Position numbers and translations under genes: made by a program. A stretch of 13,314 bases of DNA from UBA5499 sp002426275 (GTDB lineage: Bacteria; Bacillota; DTU084): assembly GCA_937888735.1 (NCBI GenBank), contig CALASN010000134.1, positions 1 through 13,314 of the forward strand, given 5' to 3'. Shown piece by piece: positions 1 through 7,305 of the stretch (position 1 is the stretch's first letter; the number at the start of each line of letters is the position of its first letter). The notes beneath the pieces are model-generated. The model was not told the origin of the DNA and searched no databases. It was given only the letters and a program-made list of their open reading frames with translations.

Positions 1-653
1 ATCCTGACAGCTCTTTCTCTAGCCGTCTCAGCCAGCTTGGGGGCGCTTGTGGCCACCAGTTCAAAGCCGCCGACGCCGCCTGCAACTTCGTACCCTGTCT
101 GAATTTTTCCTTCCGCTTCCGCGATTACGTTCACCACTAACCGTACCAAGCTTCGTTTATCCTGAGCCAGGAAGCCCAAAGAATTGGCCACAAAGATCTC
201 CTGCTGAGTGTTGGCAAAGCTTGCCGTCACCTGTCTGGCTTGCGGCGCTCGACGCGCCTCCTGGTCCAAGGTGCGTAGGAGCTGAACTTTCTCGCCTGTT
301 GCCACTGATTCCGCGGCTTGCCGGACGCCAAAACGAACCGGCGCCTCGCGCAATAGTAGCTCGGTTATCTCTCTAGGGGCTCCCGCTGCTCCCTGGGCCA
401 GCCTCTGCGCTAGAAGCAGAAGCGCTTCCGGATTTAAATCGTTCGTATGGGCATAAAAAGTGTGACCTGAGACCACAAGCCGCAGGCCGATGCCTAGATC
501 TTCTCCCCCCGACAACCTCTCCAACCGCTGCCCCTCCAAAAAGAGAGCTTGCGAAATGGTATGTTCCCAATAGACTTCTGCAAAATCTCCGCCGTGCGTT
601 AACAAGGCGCCCAAGATCTCCTGGGCTGCGGCGGAGTCAAAATCTCTTTTCAA
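1..653 (-). CDS. tldD: TldD-like metalloprotease, N-terminal part (runs off left edge)
   Basis: Only the first 217 codons are in the window; the gene continues leftwards. The frame is open throughout on the minus strand. The chosen start is TTG at 651-653, with GAGGG about 7 bases upstream; no ATG fits. The N-terminus fits the TldD/PmbA (TldE) fold: a GGDFAEVYWE segment near residue 20, then a LEGQRLERLSGGEDLGIGLR stretch, then FYAHTNDL. TldD proteins act in the cytoplasm, usually with TldE, as zinc proteases that process or degrade peptides. The zinc site (HExxxH) lies in the part not seen here. The aromatic 'YAHTNDL' stretch favours TldD over PmbA, but the two share ancestry. It follows the 57-residue gene on the same strand, separated by a terminator, so it is probably transcribed separately. 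Confidence 0.8.
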   Translation of the reverse strand, partial: MKRDFDSAAAQEILGALLTHGGDFAEVYWEHTISQALFLEGQRLERLSGGEDLGIGLRLVVSGHTFYAHTNDLNPEALLLLAQRLAQGAAGAPREITELLLREAPVRFGVRQAAESVATGEKVQLLRTLDQEARRAPQARQVTASFANTQQEIFVANSLGFLAQDKRSLVRLVVNVIAEAEGKIQTGYEVAGGVGGFELVATSAPKLAETARERAVR

Positions 654-716
654 GCCGGTCCCTCGCTTTTTCGTAAACTGTCTTTATTATTCTTTTTTCC
701 CCCTGGGAAATCCTGC

Positions 717-740
717 AAAAAAAGCCGCTCCCGCGGCCTT
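717..740 (-). terminator. Rho-independent terminator after the 57-residue gene
   Basis: On the minus strand a GCCGC-GGGA-GCGGC hairpin (stem 724-737) is followed by seven T (717-723). It begins at the stop codon of the 740-913 gene and would end that transcript before tldD. Confidence 0.78.
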
Positions 741-913
741 TAAGCTTGAAATAATAATGTTACCTCTAAGCTACCTTCTTTAGGAACCAAAGCTAAATCC
801 ACTACTTTGCCCACTTTCAGCTGCGGATCCAGCGCCTTCGTTAAAGCGACCAGTTCCCGTAACTTCTCTAAAATATCTTCCCCAAGACACTTGCCTGTGA
901 CTACTTTTATCAT
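740..913 (-). CDS. 57-residue small protein of unknown function, divergent from sigK
   Basis: ATG at 911-913 is preceded by GGAGGGG with a 6-base gap, a strong ribosome binding site; the frame ends at TAA 740-742. The protein starts MIKVVTGKCLGEDILEK and ends LEVTLLFQA. It is soluble, with no signal peptide or membrane segment, one cysteine (residue 9), a likely helix at residues 11-27 and beta-prone stretches at the end. I do not recognise the family. A good start site, a terminator at the stop codon and a promoter-like element upstream make it a real gene rather than chance. The upstream element resembles a SigE promoter, so I infer mother-cell expression during sporulation. Confidence 0.7.
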   Translation of the reverse strand: MIKVVTGKCLGEDILEKLRELVALTKALDPQLKVGKVVDLALVPKEGSLEVTLLFQA

Positions 914-934
914 GCTTGTCCCCTCCCTTACTGT

Positions 935-963
935 ATTATATGCCAGTTTTGTCCAAGATATAC
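935..963 (-). promoter_or_regulatory. SigE-like promoter with possible SpoIIID box for the 57-residue gene
   Basis: On the minus strand GTATATC (957-963), a 14-base spacer and CATATAAT (935-942) resemble the SigE pattern KMATATT-N14/15-CATACAHT: five of seven and about seven of eight positions match. TTGGACAAAA within the spacer (947-956) matches nine of ten positions of the SpoIIID consensus WWRRACARNY. The predicted start near 928 leaves a leader of about 15 bases, just holding the ribosome binding site. Read by eye only. Confidence 0.42.
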
Positions 964-979
964 ACTTTCAGGGACTGGC

Positions 980-1006
980 ACAGCGGCTCTTTTTTCGACA
1001 TATGAT
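980..1006 (+). promoter_or_regulatory. Possible SigK-type promoter of sigK
   Basis: AC at 980-981, 17 bases, then CATATGAT at 999-1006 resembles the SigK pattern (AC, 16-17 bases, CATAnnnTA), though the final TA is off by one. B. subtilis sigK is transcribed by SigE and then by its own product, so the position makes sense. The match is weak and short. Confidence 0.3.
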
Positions 1007-1041
1007 CTAGAAGGATTATTCGGCAGAGGAGGCATCAAGAT

Positions 1042-1734
1042 ATGATCGTGTCCGGCGCTCTGGCAGCCTTTTTACTAAAGATTCTCAGCTGTCTTGCCTC
1101 ATATGTCTCGACTCCCAATGTTTTCCCTAAGCCGCTGAACAGTGAGGAAGAAAGCAAGCTCTTGGAGCGTAAGGCTCAAGGCGATTCCAGCGCCCGCAAT
1201 ATTCTCATCGAACACAACCTGCGCTTAGTTGCCCACGTAGTGAAAAAATTCGATCAAACCGGGGAAAGCATGGACGATTTGATCTCCATCGGCACCATCG
1301 GCCTCATCAAAGCCATCAACACTTTTCAAACCGACAAAAACACCCGCCTTGCTACATATGCGGCTCGCTGCATTGAAAACGAAATTTTAATGCATCTGCG
1401 GGCCACCAGGAAACAAAAGACAGAATTAATGCTTTACGAGCCCATCGGCACGGATAAGGAAGACAATGACCTGACATTAATTGATATCCTTACAAGCGAA
1501 GGCGAGAGCACCACCGAACAGGTTGAAAACAAACTGGAACAGGAAAAACTGTACAGCAAACTGACTCGCCTCTCTGCCAGAGAACAACAGGTCCTGAAGC
1601 TGCGCTACGGTTTATTGGACGGCATTCGCAAAACTCAACGCGAAATCTCAAAGCTTTTGGGGATCTCCAGATCCTACGTTTCCAGAATTGAAAAAAGAGC
1701 GCTGGGCAAACTGCAAAAGGAAATGGAAAAATAA
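1042..1734 (+). CDS. sigK: RNA polymerase sporulation sigma factor SigK (pro-sigma-K)
   Basis: 230 residues, full length for SigK. It is the late mother-cell sigma factor that directs spore coat and cortex genes. The ATG at 1042 follows AGAGGAGG. The N-terminus (residues 1-20) is hydrophobic, with a CLAS-YVS boundary at Ser20-Tyr21, matching the known B. subtilis processing point, so this is made as an inactive membrane-tethered precursor. Then come region 2, with IEHNLRLVAHVVKKF, DLISIGTIGLIKAI and ATYAARCIENEILMHLRA (about 54-125), and region 4, with the helix-turn-helix TQREISKLLGISRSYVSRIE (198-217). The reading frame is unbroken: no skin element splits it, unlike B. subtilis. It is divergent from the 57-residue gene, and yqeG follows 62 bases later. 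Confidence 0.95.
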   Translation: MIVSGALAAFLLKILSCLASYVSTPNVFPKPLNSEEESKLLERKAQGDSSARNILIEHNLRLVAHVVKKFDQTGESMDDLISIGTIGLIKAINTFQTDKNTRLATYAARCIENEILMHLRATRKQKTELMLYEPIGTDKEDNDLTLIDILTSEGESTTEQVENKLEQEKLYSKLTRLSAREQQVLKLRYGLLDGIRKTQREISKLLGISRSYVSRIEKRALGKLQKEMEK

Positions 1735-1763
1735 TTGCCACCAGGCTTTCATTGTGATACGAT
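1735..1763 (+). promoter_or_regulatory. Possible SigA promoter for yqeG-yqeH
   Basis: TTGCCA (1735-1740), 17 bases, TACGAT (1758-1763), directly after the sigK stop and 32 bases before the yqeG start. It would separate housekeeping yqeG-yqeH expression from sporulation-only sigK. The -10 is only 4 of 6. Confidence 0.35.
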
Positions 1764-1795
1764 TAAGGTATCATAAGGTAAAGGATGGGGAAGAC

Positions 1796-2311
1796 TTGTT
1801 TGAAAAGTTCTGCCCCCGCGCGGTGGCGCACACGCTTACGGAAATTGAACCGTCTTTCTTAACGGAGCGAGGCATTCGCGGGCTGATTCTGGACTTAGAC
1901 AACACCCTAGTGGAGTGGAATACCAAATTTTATGGGCAGGGAGTGCGCAATTGGCTCCAGCAGGCCCGCAAAGAAGGCTTGGAGCTTTGTATTCTCTCTA
2001 ATTCCACGGCCAAAAGAGTGCGCAATATTACAAACGAACTGAACATCCCCGGTTTAGGCAGAGCGGGAAAACCATGGGGGCGCTCCTTTCGCAAGGCAAT
2101 GGAAGTGCTGGGAACCGCACCTAGCCAGACCGCTGTCTTGGGAGATCAGCTGCTCACAGATGTCTACGGCGGCAACAGGCTGGGCATCTTTACCGTCCTG
2201 CTCATCCCGCTGAGTCAAAAAGAGCTCCCCACTACCCGCTGCGTGCGTAAAATTGAGCGCTGGCTTCTGGACTATTTCCGTGCCCGGGGCATGTTGAAAG
2301 GTGTGGTCTGA
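1796..2311 (+). CDS. yqeG: YqeG family HAD-superfamily (IIIA) phosphatase
   Basis: 171 residues from TTG at 1796, close to the length of B. subtilis YqeG. The frame is open further upstream, to 1688, but that part overlaps sigK and is unrelated to the family; GGATGGGG lies just ahead of the TTG. HAD motifs are visible: LILDLDNTLVEW (motif I, nucleophile DxD), LCILSNST (motif II), GKPWGRSF (motif III lysine) and GDQLLTDVYGGN (motif IV). The natural substrate is unknown; the family is found beside yqeH, aroE and rsfS-type genes in Firmicutes. Its TGA stop (2309-2311) is in the same frame as the following yqeH. Confidence 0.92.
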   Translation: MFEKFCPRAVAHTLTEIEPSFLTERGIRGLILDLDNTLVEWNTKFYGQGVRNWLQQARKEGLELCILSNSTAKRVRNITNELNIPGLGRAGKPWGRSFRKAMEVLGTAPSQTAVLGDQLLTDVYGGNRLGIFTVLLIPLSQKELPTTRCVRKIERWLLDYFRARGMLKGVV

Positions 2312-3364
2312 ATCTCTACTTGTGTTGGCTGCGGTATTGAATTACAAACCATAGATCCTTCTCTGCCGGGTTTCATTCCCGCTGAATCCAATGGCAAGCT
2401 ATGTCAGCGCTGTTATCGCTTAACCCACTACGGAGAGCTGGCGGTCAATTCCCTCTCCCGCGAAGCTGAGCTAAACCTAGCCTCCAGAGCCATCGCTCAG
2501 GCACAGCTGGTCTTGCTGCTGCTGGAAGCCATAGATTTTGCCGGTTCATCTCTGCCCGCACTGTGCCGCCAGGCTAACGGCAAGCTGGTCGTGGTGCTGA
2601 CCAAGATGGATCTTTTGCCTTCCATCGCCAAGCGCCCGGAAATAGTGAATTGGGTCAGAGCTCAGCTGGCCCAAAATGGCATTAGGCCCCTGGCCCTTTT
2701 CCCTGTGAGCAGCAAAACCGGACAAGGAATTCCGGAGCTTATGACCTTCATGAAACGAAAAAAAAGTATCGCAATTGTGGGAGCAGCAAATGTGGGGAAG
2801 TCGGCGCTGCTAGCCAGATTGCTGCCTTGCGATGCGCCTAAACCCACCGTCTCCAACCTCAAAGGCACGACCCAAGGTCTCAACCTTCGCAGCTGGGAAG
2901 GAGGACAGATCTTTGATACCCCGGGTCTGTCCCCGGCCGGAAGGATCGACGAATACCTTTGCCCAAGCTGCCAGGTTAAGCTGGTTCCCTCCCGTCCCGT
3001 CCAGAGCAAACTCTACGAGCTGGACAAAGGGCAGGCGCTACTGTTTGGCACATTAGGCGGCGTAATCAACGAAGGCTCTCCCGTCGTGCTGCAGGTTTAC
3101 ATGCCCGGCAGCATTAAATTACACCGTACCTCAGATGCAAAGGCAAGGCTTCTGCTCACAGAAAAACCAGCTTGGCTTGGAGGCGACTGCAGCTGCAGCG
3201 CCTGGGAGTGGGAAACGAAAGCCTACCTCGTAAAGCCGCTGGAAGATTTGGCCATCTCTGGCTTAGGTTGGCTCTCTGTCCGCCGCGCCAGCGCCAATTT
3301 AGCCGTGCTCCTGCCCCAAGGCGTTCGCACCCAAGTGCGAACCGCTCTGTTGCAGAAACGCTAA
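2312..3364 (+). CDS. yqeH: YqeH ribosome-assembly GTPase (circularly permuted), start codon unclear
   Basis: YqeH binds GTP and helps build the 30S subunit. From 2312 the frame gives 350 residues (B. subtilis about 366). Order seen: treble-clef zinc finger with C4-x2-C7 and C31-x2-C34, then GTPase motifs in permuted order: TKMD (G4, 97-100), SSKTG (G5, 133-137), GAANVGKS (P-loop, 157-164), KGTT (G2, about 185-187), DTPG (G3, 202-205). A C-terminal domain with a second Cys pair (CPSCQ) follows. There is no ATG, GTG or TTG between the in-frame yqeG stop (2309-2311) and the first zinc-finger cysteine. The next usable start, TTG at 2513, would delete the finger and about 67 residues. I place the start at ATC 2312, because AAAGGTG lies 8 bases upstream; a sequencing indel is an alternative. 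The family call is firm; the start is not. Confidence 0.85.
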   Translation: MSTCVGCGIELQTIDPSLPGFIPAESNGKLCQRCYRLTHYGELAVNSLSREAELNLASRAIAQAQLVLLLLEAIDFAGSSLPALCRQANGKLVVVLTKMDLLPSIAKRPEIVNWVRAQLAQNGIRPLALFPVSSKTGQGIPELMTFMKRKKSIAIVGAANVGKSALLARLLPCDAPKPTVSNLKGTTQGLNLRSWEGGQIFDTPGLSPAGRIDEYLCPSCQVKLVPSRPVQSKLYELDKGQALLFGTLGGVINEGSPVVLQVYMPGSIKLHRTSDAKARLLLTEKPAWLGGDCSCSAWEWETKAYLVKPLEDLAISGLGWLSVRRASANLAVLLPQGVRTQVRTALLQKR

Positions 3365-4944
3365 GTTATTCTCAGGGCGATTCGTTTGAAGATCCCGGCA
3401 GCAATGCTGCCGCTCGCTCCCCCCTCCAATAAAACTACGATTACATACCTGGGCTGCAGCAGAGGAAAAAAGCCCGCAAACCACGCGTCCACTTCCGGCT
3501 CCCCCCAGGAGTTGAGCCGTCCTGTCTGCGCAGAACCTGTTTTTCCTCCTGCGCCGTAACCTGGAATTTGCGCTTGCGTGCCTGTTCCCCGTTCCACAAC
3601 CGCAGCCATCATCGCGCGCAATGCCGCGCGGGTCTTGGCGCTGAGCACGGCACCTCCGTAGCTTTCTTGACCCGGGAATAAATTCAGCTTCGTTGCTCTT
3701 CCTTGTAAAATCGTCACCATGAGCTTGGCCAGCTGCATAGGCGTAGCCTTTATTCCTCTCTGGCCTAACGCCATGTTGCCAAAATCCTGCCTGGAAAACC
3801 TTCCTCCCGCAGGCAGACTTCCTTGCTGCTCCTCAGGCAGACCGATCCCGGTTTTGCTCCCCAACCCCAATTTTCTGGCATAATCGATCATTTTCAAGCC
3901 CAATCTCTGCCCCAATTCCACGTAAACGCTATTACATGACTGAGCGAAAGCTCCTGTCAAATCCAAGTGGCCGTGTCCGCCTTCAAGCCAACAGCGAAAT
4001 CTCACCGTGCCCACATCGTAATATCCTGGATCAAAAAACTGCTCTTCCAGTGAGGTAACTTGCTCCTCTAAAGCCGCAGCAGTGACCACAATCTTGAAGA
4101 CCGAGCCTGGGTAATAATCATGAATAGCCCGATTCAGCAAGGGCGCATTAGGTGCCTGAAAGGCTGTTTCCACCTGATTGGGATCAAAGGTGGGATTGCT
4201 GGCTGCCGCCAATACATTGCCGCTGCCAGCCTCCACGATCACCACCGCACCTCTCTGTCCAGTGCTCACCAGCTCATCTTGCGCCGCGCGCTGAATTTCA
4301 CTGTCCAAAGTTGTGGACAGGCTGGCTCCGGCTTCTCCTTGGCCGCCGATGATTCTGTAGCCCAGGCCGGGAATGAGTTTCCGGTTGCCGTCTACTATTG
4401 CCGCCAGTTTCACCGGCTCTACATGTGATAGTTCTTCATCGGCCAGGGCTTCGATTCCCGTGACCCCAGTTTGGTCGGCTGTCCGCAGGTAGCCCAAAAG
4501 ATGAGGGGCCAAAGCTGGCTGCCGGTAACGGAGTTTCTCCCGCACCACCATCAGCCCTTCTCGTAAGTATGGCTGCAATGCTTCCACTTGCCATTTATTG
4601 AGATCTCTGGCCAAAAATACAGGCTTGCCCTTTTGCAAGCCGGCGGCGATCCTCTCGGGAGGCGTACCCAAAATGGGTGCCAGCTGCCAGGGAAGTACGG
4701 CTTTTACTTCGTTGGAAAGCAGCACCGGAAAGATGCCAAGGCAGTTGCGGCTGCCGCCGCCGGTTAAGGCTTTGCCGTTTCGATCCAGGATCTGCGCTCT
4801 GCCTGAGTCCAAAGGCAAGGATTCGCTTCTCTGCGTCAAGGCCATCTCAGCCAGATCAGTCCGCACCAATTGCCAGCGCACAAGCTGCAGCGCCAGCAGA
4901 AGAAAAACAATGACCAGAATCTTAAATAAAGTCACAGGCCTCAT
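3361..4944 (-). CDS. Class B penicillin-binding protein (transpeptidase)
   Basis: 527 residues. ATG at 4942-4944 follows GGAGGTGG. One membrane anchor spans about residues 7-24, so the body faces outside, where it cross-links peptidoglycan. The N-terminal dimerisation part contains the usual RAQILDRNG motif (49-56). The transpeptidase domain has all three signatures: SVFK with nucleophile Ser281 and Lys284, SCN (336-338) and KTG (468-470). There are no PASTA repeats at the C-terminus, unlike SpoVD, and at 527 residues it is short for the class. A vegetative PBP2-like role or a sporulation role are both possible. Its TAG stop (3361-3363) overlaps the TAA of convergent yqeH. The 166 bases upstream, shared with the divergent U32 gene, show no promoter I could call with confidence. 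Confidence 0.92.
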   Translation of the reverse strand: MRPVTLFKILVIVFLLLALQLVRWQLVRTDLAEMALTQRSESLPLDSGRAQILDRNGKALTGGGSRNCLGIFPVLLSNEVKAVLPWQLAPILGTPPERIAAGLQKGKPVFLARDLNKWQVEALQPYLREGLMVVREKLRYRQPALAPHLLGYLRTADQTGVTGIEALADEELSHVEPVKLAAIVDGNRKLIPGLGYRIIGGQGEAGASLSTTLDSEIQRAAQDELVSTGQRGAVVIVEAGSGNVLAAASNPTFDPNQVETAFQAPNAPLLNRAIHDYYPGSVFKIVVTAAALEEQVTSLEEQFFDPGYYDVGTVRFRCWLEGGHGHLDLTGAFAQSCNSVYVELGQRLGLKMIDYARKLGLGSKTGIGLPEEQQGSLPAGGRFSRQDFGNMALGQRGIKATPMQLAKLMVTILQGRATKLNLFPGQESYGGAVLSAKTRAALRAMMAAVVERGTGTQAQIPGYGAGGKTGSAQTGRLNSWGEPEVDAWFAGFFPLLQPRYVIVVLLEGGASGSIAAGIFKRIALRIT

Positions 4945-5110
4945 GCGGCTCCACCTCCAGAGAGATATTATTGGCGCAAAGCCCTCGCTTTATGCCGCCA
5001 AGCCGCAGCCTTGTTTTGCAGTGATTGCCACAGCGGGGAAATATTAGAGGAAGGATTTCTTCCGCGCAGCGCGAAGACTAATACAGTATTACCTCTGAGG
5101 AGGCATCCAG

Positions 5111-6319
5111 TTGCAGCCTGAAATCCTGGCCCCAGCGGGGAATCTGGAAAAGTTGAGAATCGCCTTGGCTTATGGTGCGGACGCGGTTTACGGTGGGGGA
5201 CAAGCTTACAGCCTCAGGGCTTTGGCGGATAACTTCACCGCCGAGCAACTTCACTGTGGGATAGCTCTGGCTCACAGACAGGGCGCTCGCTTTTATGTCA
5301 CAGCGAATATTTTTGCTCACGAAATGGATCTGAAACAGCTGCCCCAATATTTAGAATCTCTGGCCGCAGCCGGCGCCGACGCGCTCATCGTCTCGGATCC
5401 AGGCATCATTAGAATAGCCGGCAAAGTCGTACCTGAGCTGCCACTTCATTTGAGCACCCAGGCCAACTGTCTGAATTCCCAAAGCGCGCTTTTGTGGGCG
5501 GAACTGGGAGTAAAGCGAATTATCCTGGCGAGGGAACTGCACTTTGAGGAGATCAAAGCGCTCAAGGCCAAGCTACCTGCGGAAATTGAACTGGAAATGT
5601 TTGTGCACGGCTCCATGTGCCTGTCCTACTCAGGCCGCTGCTGGCTCAGCGCTTATCTGGCTCAGCGGGACGCCAACCGGGGTCTGTGCGCGCATCCCTG
5701 CCGCTGGCAGTACGCGCTTTTAGAAGAAAAAAGGCCGGGGGAATACTTCCCAGTGCTGGAAGATCAGCGCGGCGCCTATATAATGAATTCTCAAGATCTG
5801 TGCTTGATTGAAGAACTGCCTGCATTAACAGCCCTGGGGATCGCAAGCTTTAAAATCGAGGGCAGAATGAAGGGCGTCCACTATGTCGCCACAACCACCC
5901 GGGCTTACCGGCAAGTGCGGGATGCTTGTCTTGCAGGGCAGAACGTGGCTGAGAAAATTGCTTCTGCAAAAGAAGAGCTGAAGCGAACGCGCCACAGACC
6001 GTATACAACCGGTTTTCTTTGGGGAGAGCCCGAGCAGAATCCCGCCCGCTCTTATGAAAAATTGCCTTATAACTTCGTAGGGGTAGCCCTTGGGGAAGGC
6101 AGCAAAGTCCAGGTCGAAGTGCGGAATCATCTGGCTTACGGCCAGCGAGTGGAGATCCTGCGCCCTAATCTGCCTACGTTTCAGCAGCCGGGCAGGATGT
6201 TTACCGAAGATGGCTCCATGGTGGAAGCGGCCCACGCCAATCAAATCGTGGTGATGGAATTTGTCCAGCCTGTAGAAAAATATAGTTTAATCCGTTTAGC
6301 TGAGGAGGAAGGACAGTGA
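5111..6319 (+). CDS. trhP: Peptidase U32 family protein, likely tRNA hydroxylation protein TrhP
   Basis: 402 residues. TTG at 5111 has GAGGAGG 6-7 bases upstream; the protein begins MQPEILAPAGNLEKL, a standard U32 N-terminus. The family signature EMFVHGSMCLSYSGRCWLS is present. Four cysteines, C170, C177, C193 and C197, form the cluster-binding pattern shown for related U32 proteins UbiU/UbiV. In B. subtilis and E. coli this branch (YrrO, YegQ) is needed for 5-hydroxyuridine at tRNA position 34, so a tRNA-modification role is more likely than proteolysis. The C-terminal part (about 320-402) is the small beta-rich extension seen in the longer YrrO-type members. The stop overlaps the start of mltG (GTGA at 6316-6319), implying translational coupling. 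Confidence 0.85.
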   Translation: MQPEILAPAGNLEKLRIALAYGADAVYGGGQAYSLRALADNFTAEQLHCGIALAHRQGARFYVTANIFAHEMDLKQLPQYLESLAAAGADALIVSDPGIIRIAGKVVPELPLHLSTQANCLNSQSALLWAELGVKRIILARELHFEEIKALKAKLPAEIELEMFVHGSMCLSYSGRCWLSAYLAQRDANRGLCAHPCRWQYALLEEKRPGEYFPVLEDQRGAYIMNSQDLCLIEELPALTALGIASFKIEGRMKGVHYVATTTRAYRQVRDACLAGQNVAEKIASAKEELKRTRHRPYTTGFLWGEPEQNPARSYEKLPYNFVGVALGEGSKVQVEVRNHLAYGQRVEILRPNLPTFQQPGRMFTEDGSMVEAAHANQIVVMEFVQPVEKYSLIRLAEEEGQ

Positions 6320-7305
6320 ACCCGCCCAAGCTGCAAATAAATTCGGAGAAAGCAAGGCAGTTGATCCTTCTCCTGATCCTGCTGGTAGCCTGGACTGGGG
6401 TGATCTACTTGTTCGCTCCCACGGGTGATTCGGAAAAACGCATCGTGATTAAGCCCGGCGCCTCTACTGCCCAAATCGCCCGGCAATTGCACAGAGAGGG
6501 AATCATCAGCTCTCAGGTTGGCTTTCAAATTATCGCTAAGCTGGAAGGAGTCAGCGGAAAACTGAAGGCTGGAAATTATCTCATCTCCGGCCGTCTGACC
6601 CCCTGGCAGGTGGCCAGACGCTTGGCTCGGGGAAGCGTAGATATTGTTACCATCACCATTCCCGAAGGCTTCACCGCACAGCAGATCGCATCTTTAGCGG
6701 AAAAGAACGGCATCTGCACGAAAGGCGAGTTTCTGAAGCTGGCCCGAAGCCCTAATAAAGAATTGCGCGAGCTGGCAGCGGGACTGCCGGCTGGCAAGAG
6801 CCTGGAAGGTTTCCTGTTTCCGGATACCTATAGGCTGGATCCGGGCGCCGACGGAGAGGAACTGATCGCACTAATGCTGAAACGGTTTTCCCAGGTTGCG
6901 CCCGCCGCGCTATCCGAAAGTTCCTTGTCTTTTTATGAGACGGTGATTCTGGGTTCCATCATTGAAAAAGAGGCCAAACTCCAAAAGGAGCGGCCTCTGA
7001 TTTCCGCTGTTTTCCATAATCGTCTGCAAAAAGGGATGCGTCTTCAGTCTTGCGCCACAGTAGCTTATGCGCTGAATAAAAGCCATACGAAGTTAAGTTA
7101 CAAAGATCTGGAGCTTGATTCTCCCTACAACACTTACCGCAAAGCCGGCCTGCCCCCGGAACCAATCTCAAATCCGGGATTGGCCAGTCTCAGGGCAGCG
7201 GCGCGTCCCGCGAAGGTTGATTACCTGTATTTCTTTGCGCTGGGAGACGGCAGCCACCATTTCAGCCGCACCTACAAAGAGCACCTCGAGTTGCAGAAGC
7301 CCTAA
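6316..7305 (+). CDS. mltG: Endolytic murein transglycosylase MltG
   Basis: 329 residues from GTG at 6316, preceded by GAGGAAGGA. Cytoplasmic tail, one membrane segment (about 16-34), then a LysM-like region (about 44-105) and the YceG catalytic domain. The catalytic glutamate is E217 in SIIEKEA, followed by the conserved FHNRLQKGMRLQS. MltG cuts nascent glycan strands at the membrane and sets their length. The LQSCATVAYAL version of the loop replaces the E. coli DPT with CAT. It is the second gene of the trhP-mltG operon, convergent with yrzB: its TAA (7303-7305) overlaps the TAG of yrzB, so there is no room for an ordinary terminator between them. Confidence 0.94.
   Translation: MNPPKLQINSEKARQLILLLILLVAWTGVIYLFAPTGDSEKRIVIKPGASTAQIARQLHREGIISSQVGFQIIAKLEGVSGKLKAGNYLISGRLTPWQVARRLARGSVDIVTITIPEGFTAQQIASLAEKNGICTKGEFLKLARSPNKELRELAAGLPAGKSLEGFLFPDTYRLDPGADGEELIALMLKRFSQVAPAALSESSLSFYETVILGSIIEKEAKLQKERPLISAVFHNRLQKGMRLQSCATVAYALNKSHTKLSYKDLELDSPYNTYRKAGLPPEPISNPGLASLRAAARPAKVDYLYFFALGDGSHHFSRTYKEHLELQKP

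Noticed and set aside
373..570. Minus-strand open frame of 65 codons at 373-570
   Set aside because: It is an alternative frame within tldD, whose own frame gives the recognisable protein.
807..1010. Plus-strand 67-codon frame before sigK
   Set aside because: It lies antisense to the 57-residue gene, has no good ribosome binding site and resembles no protein.
2309..2311. TGA of yqeG as a selenocysteine codon joining YqeG and YqeH
   Set aside because: Neither family has a selenocysteine or conserved cysteine here, and YqeG ends at its normal length. Kept only as a remote option.
5041..5100. Promoter for trhP-mltG and possible operator hairpins (GGAAG/CTTCC, GCGCaGCGC)
   Set aside because: No -35/-10 pair with acceptable spacing and matches, and the small inverted repeats are too short to call.
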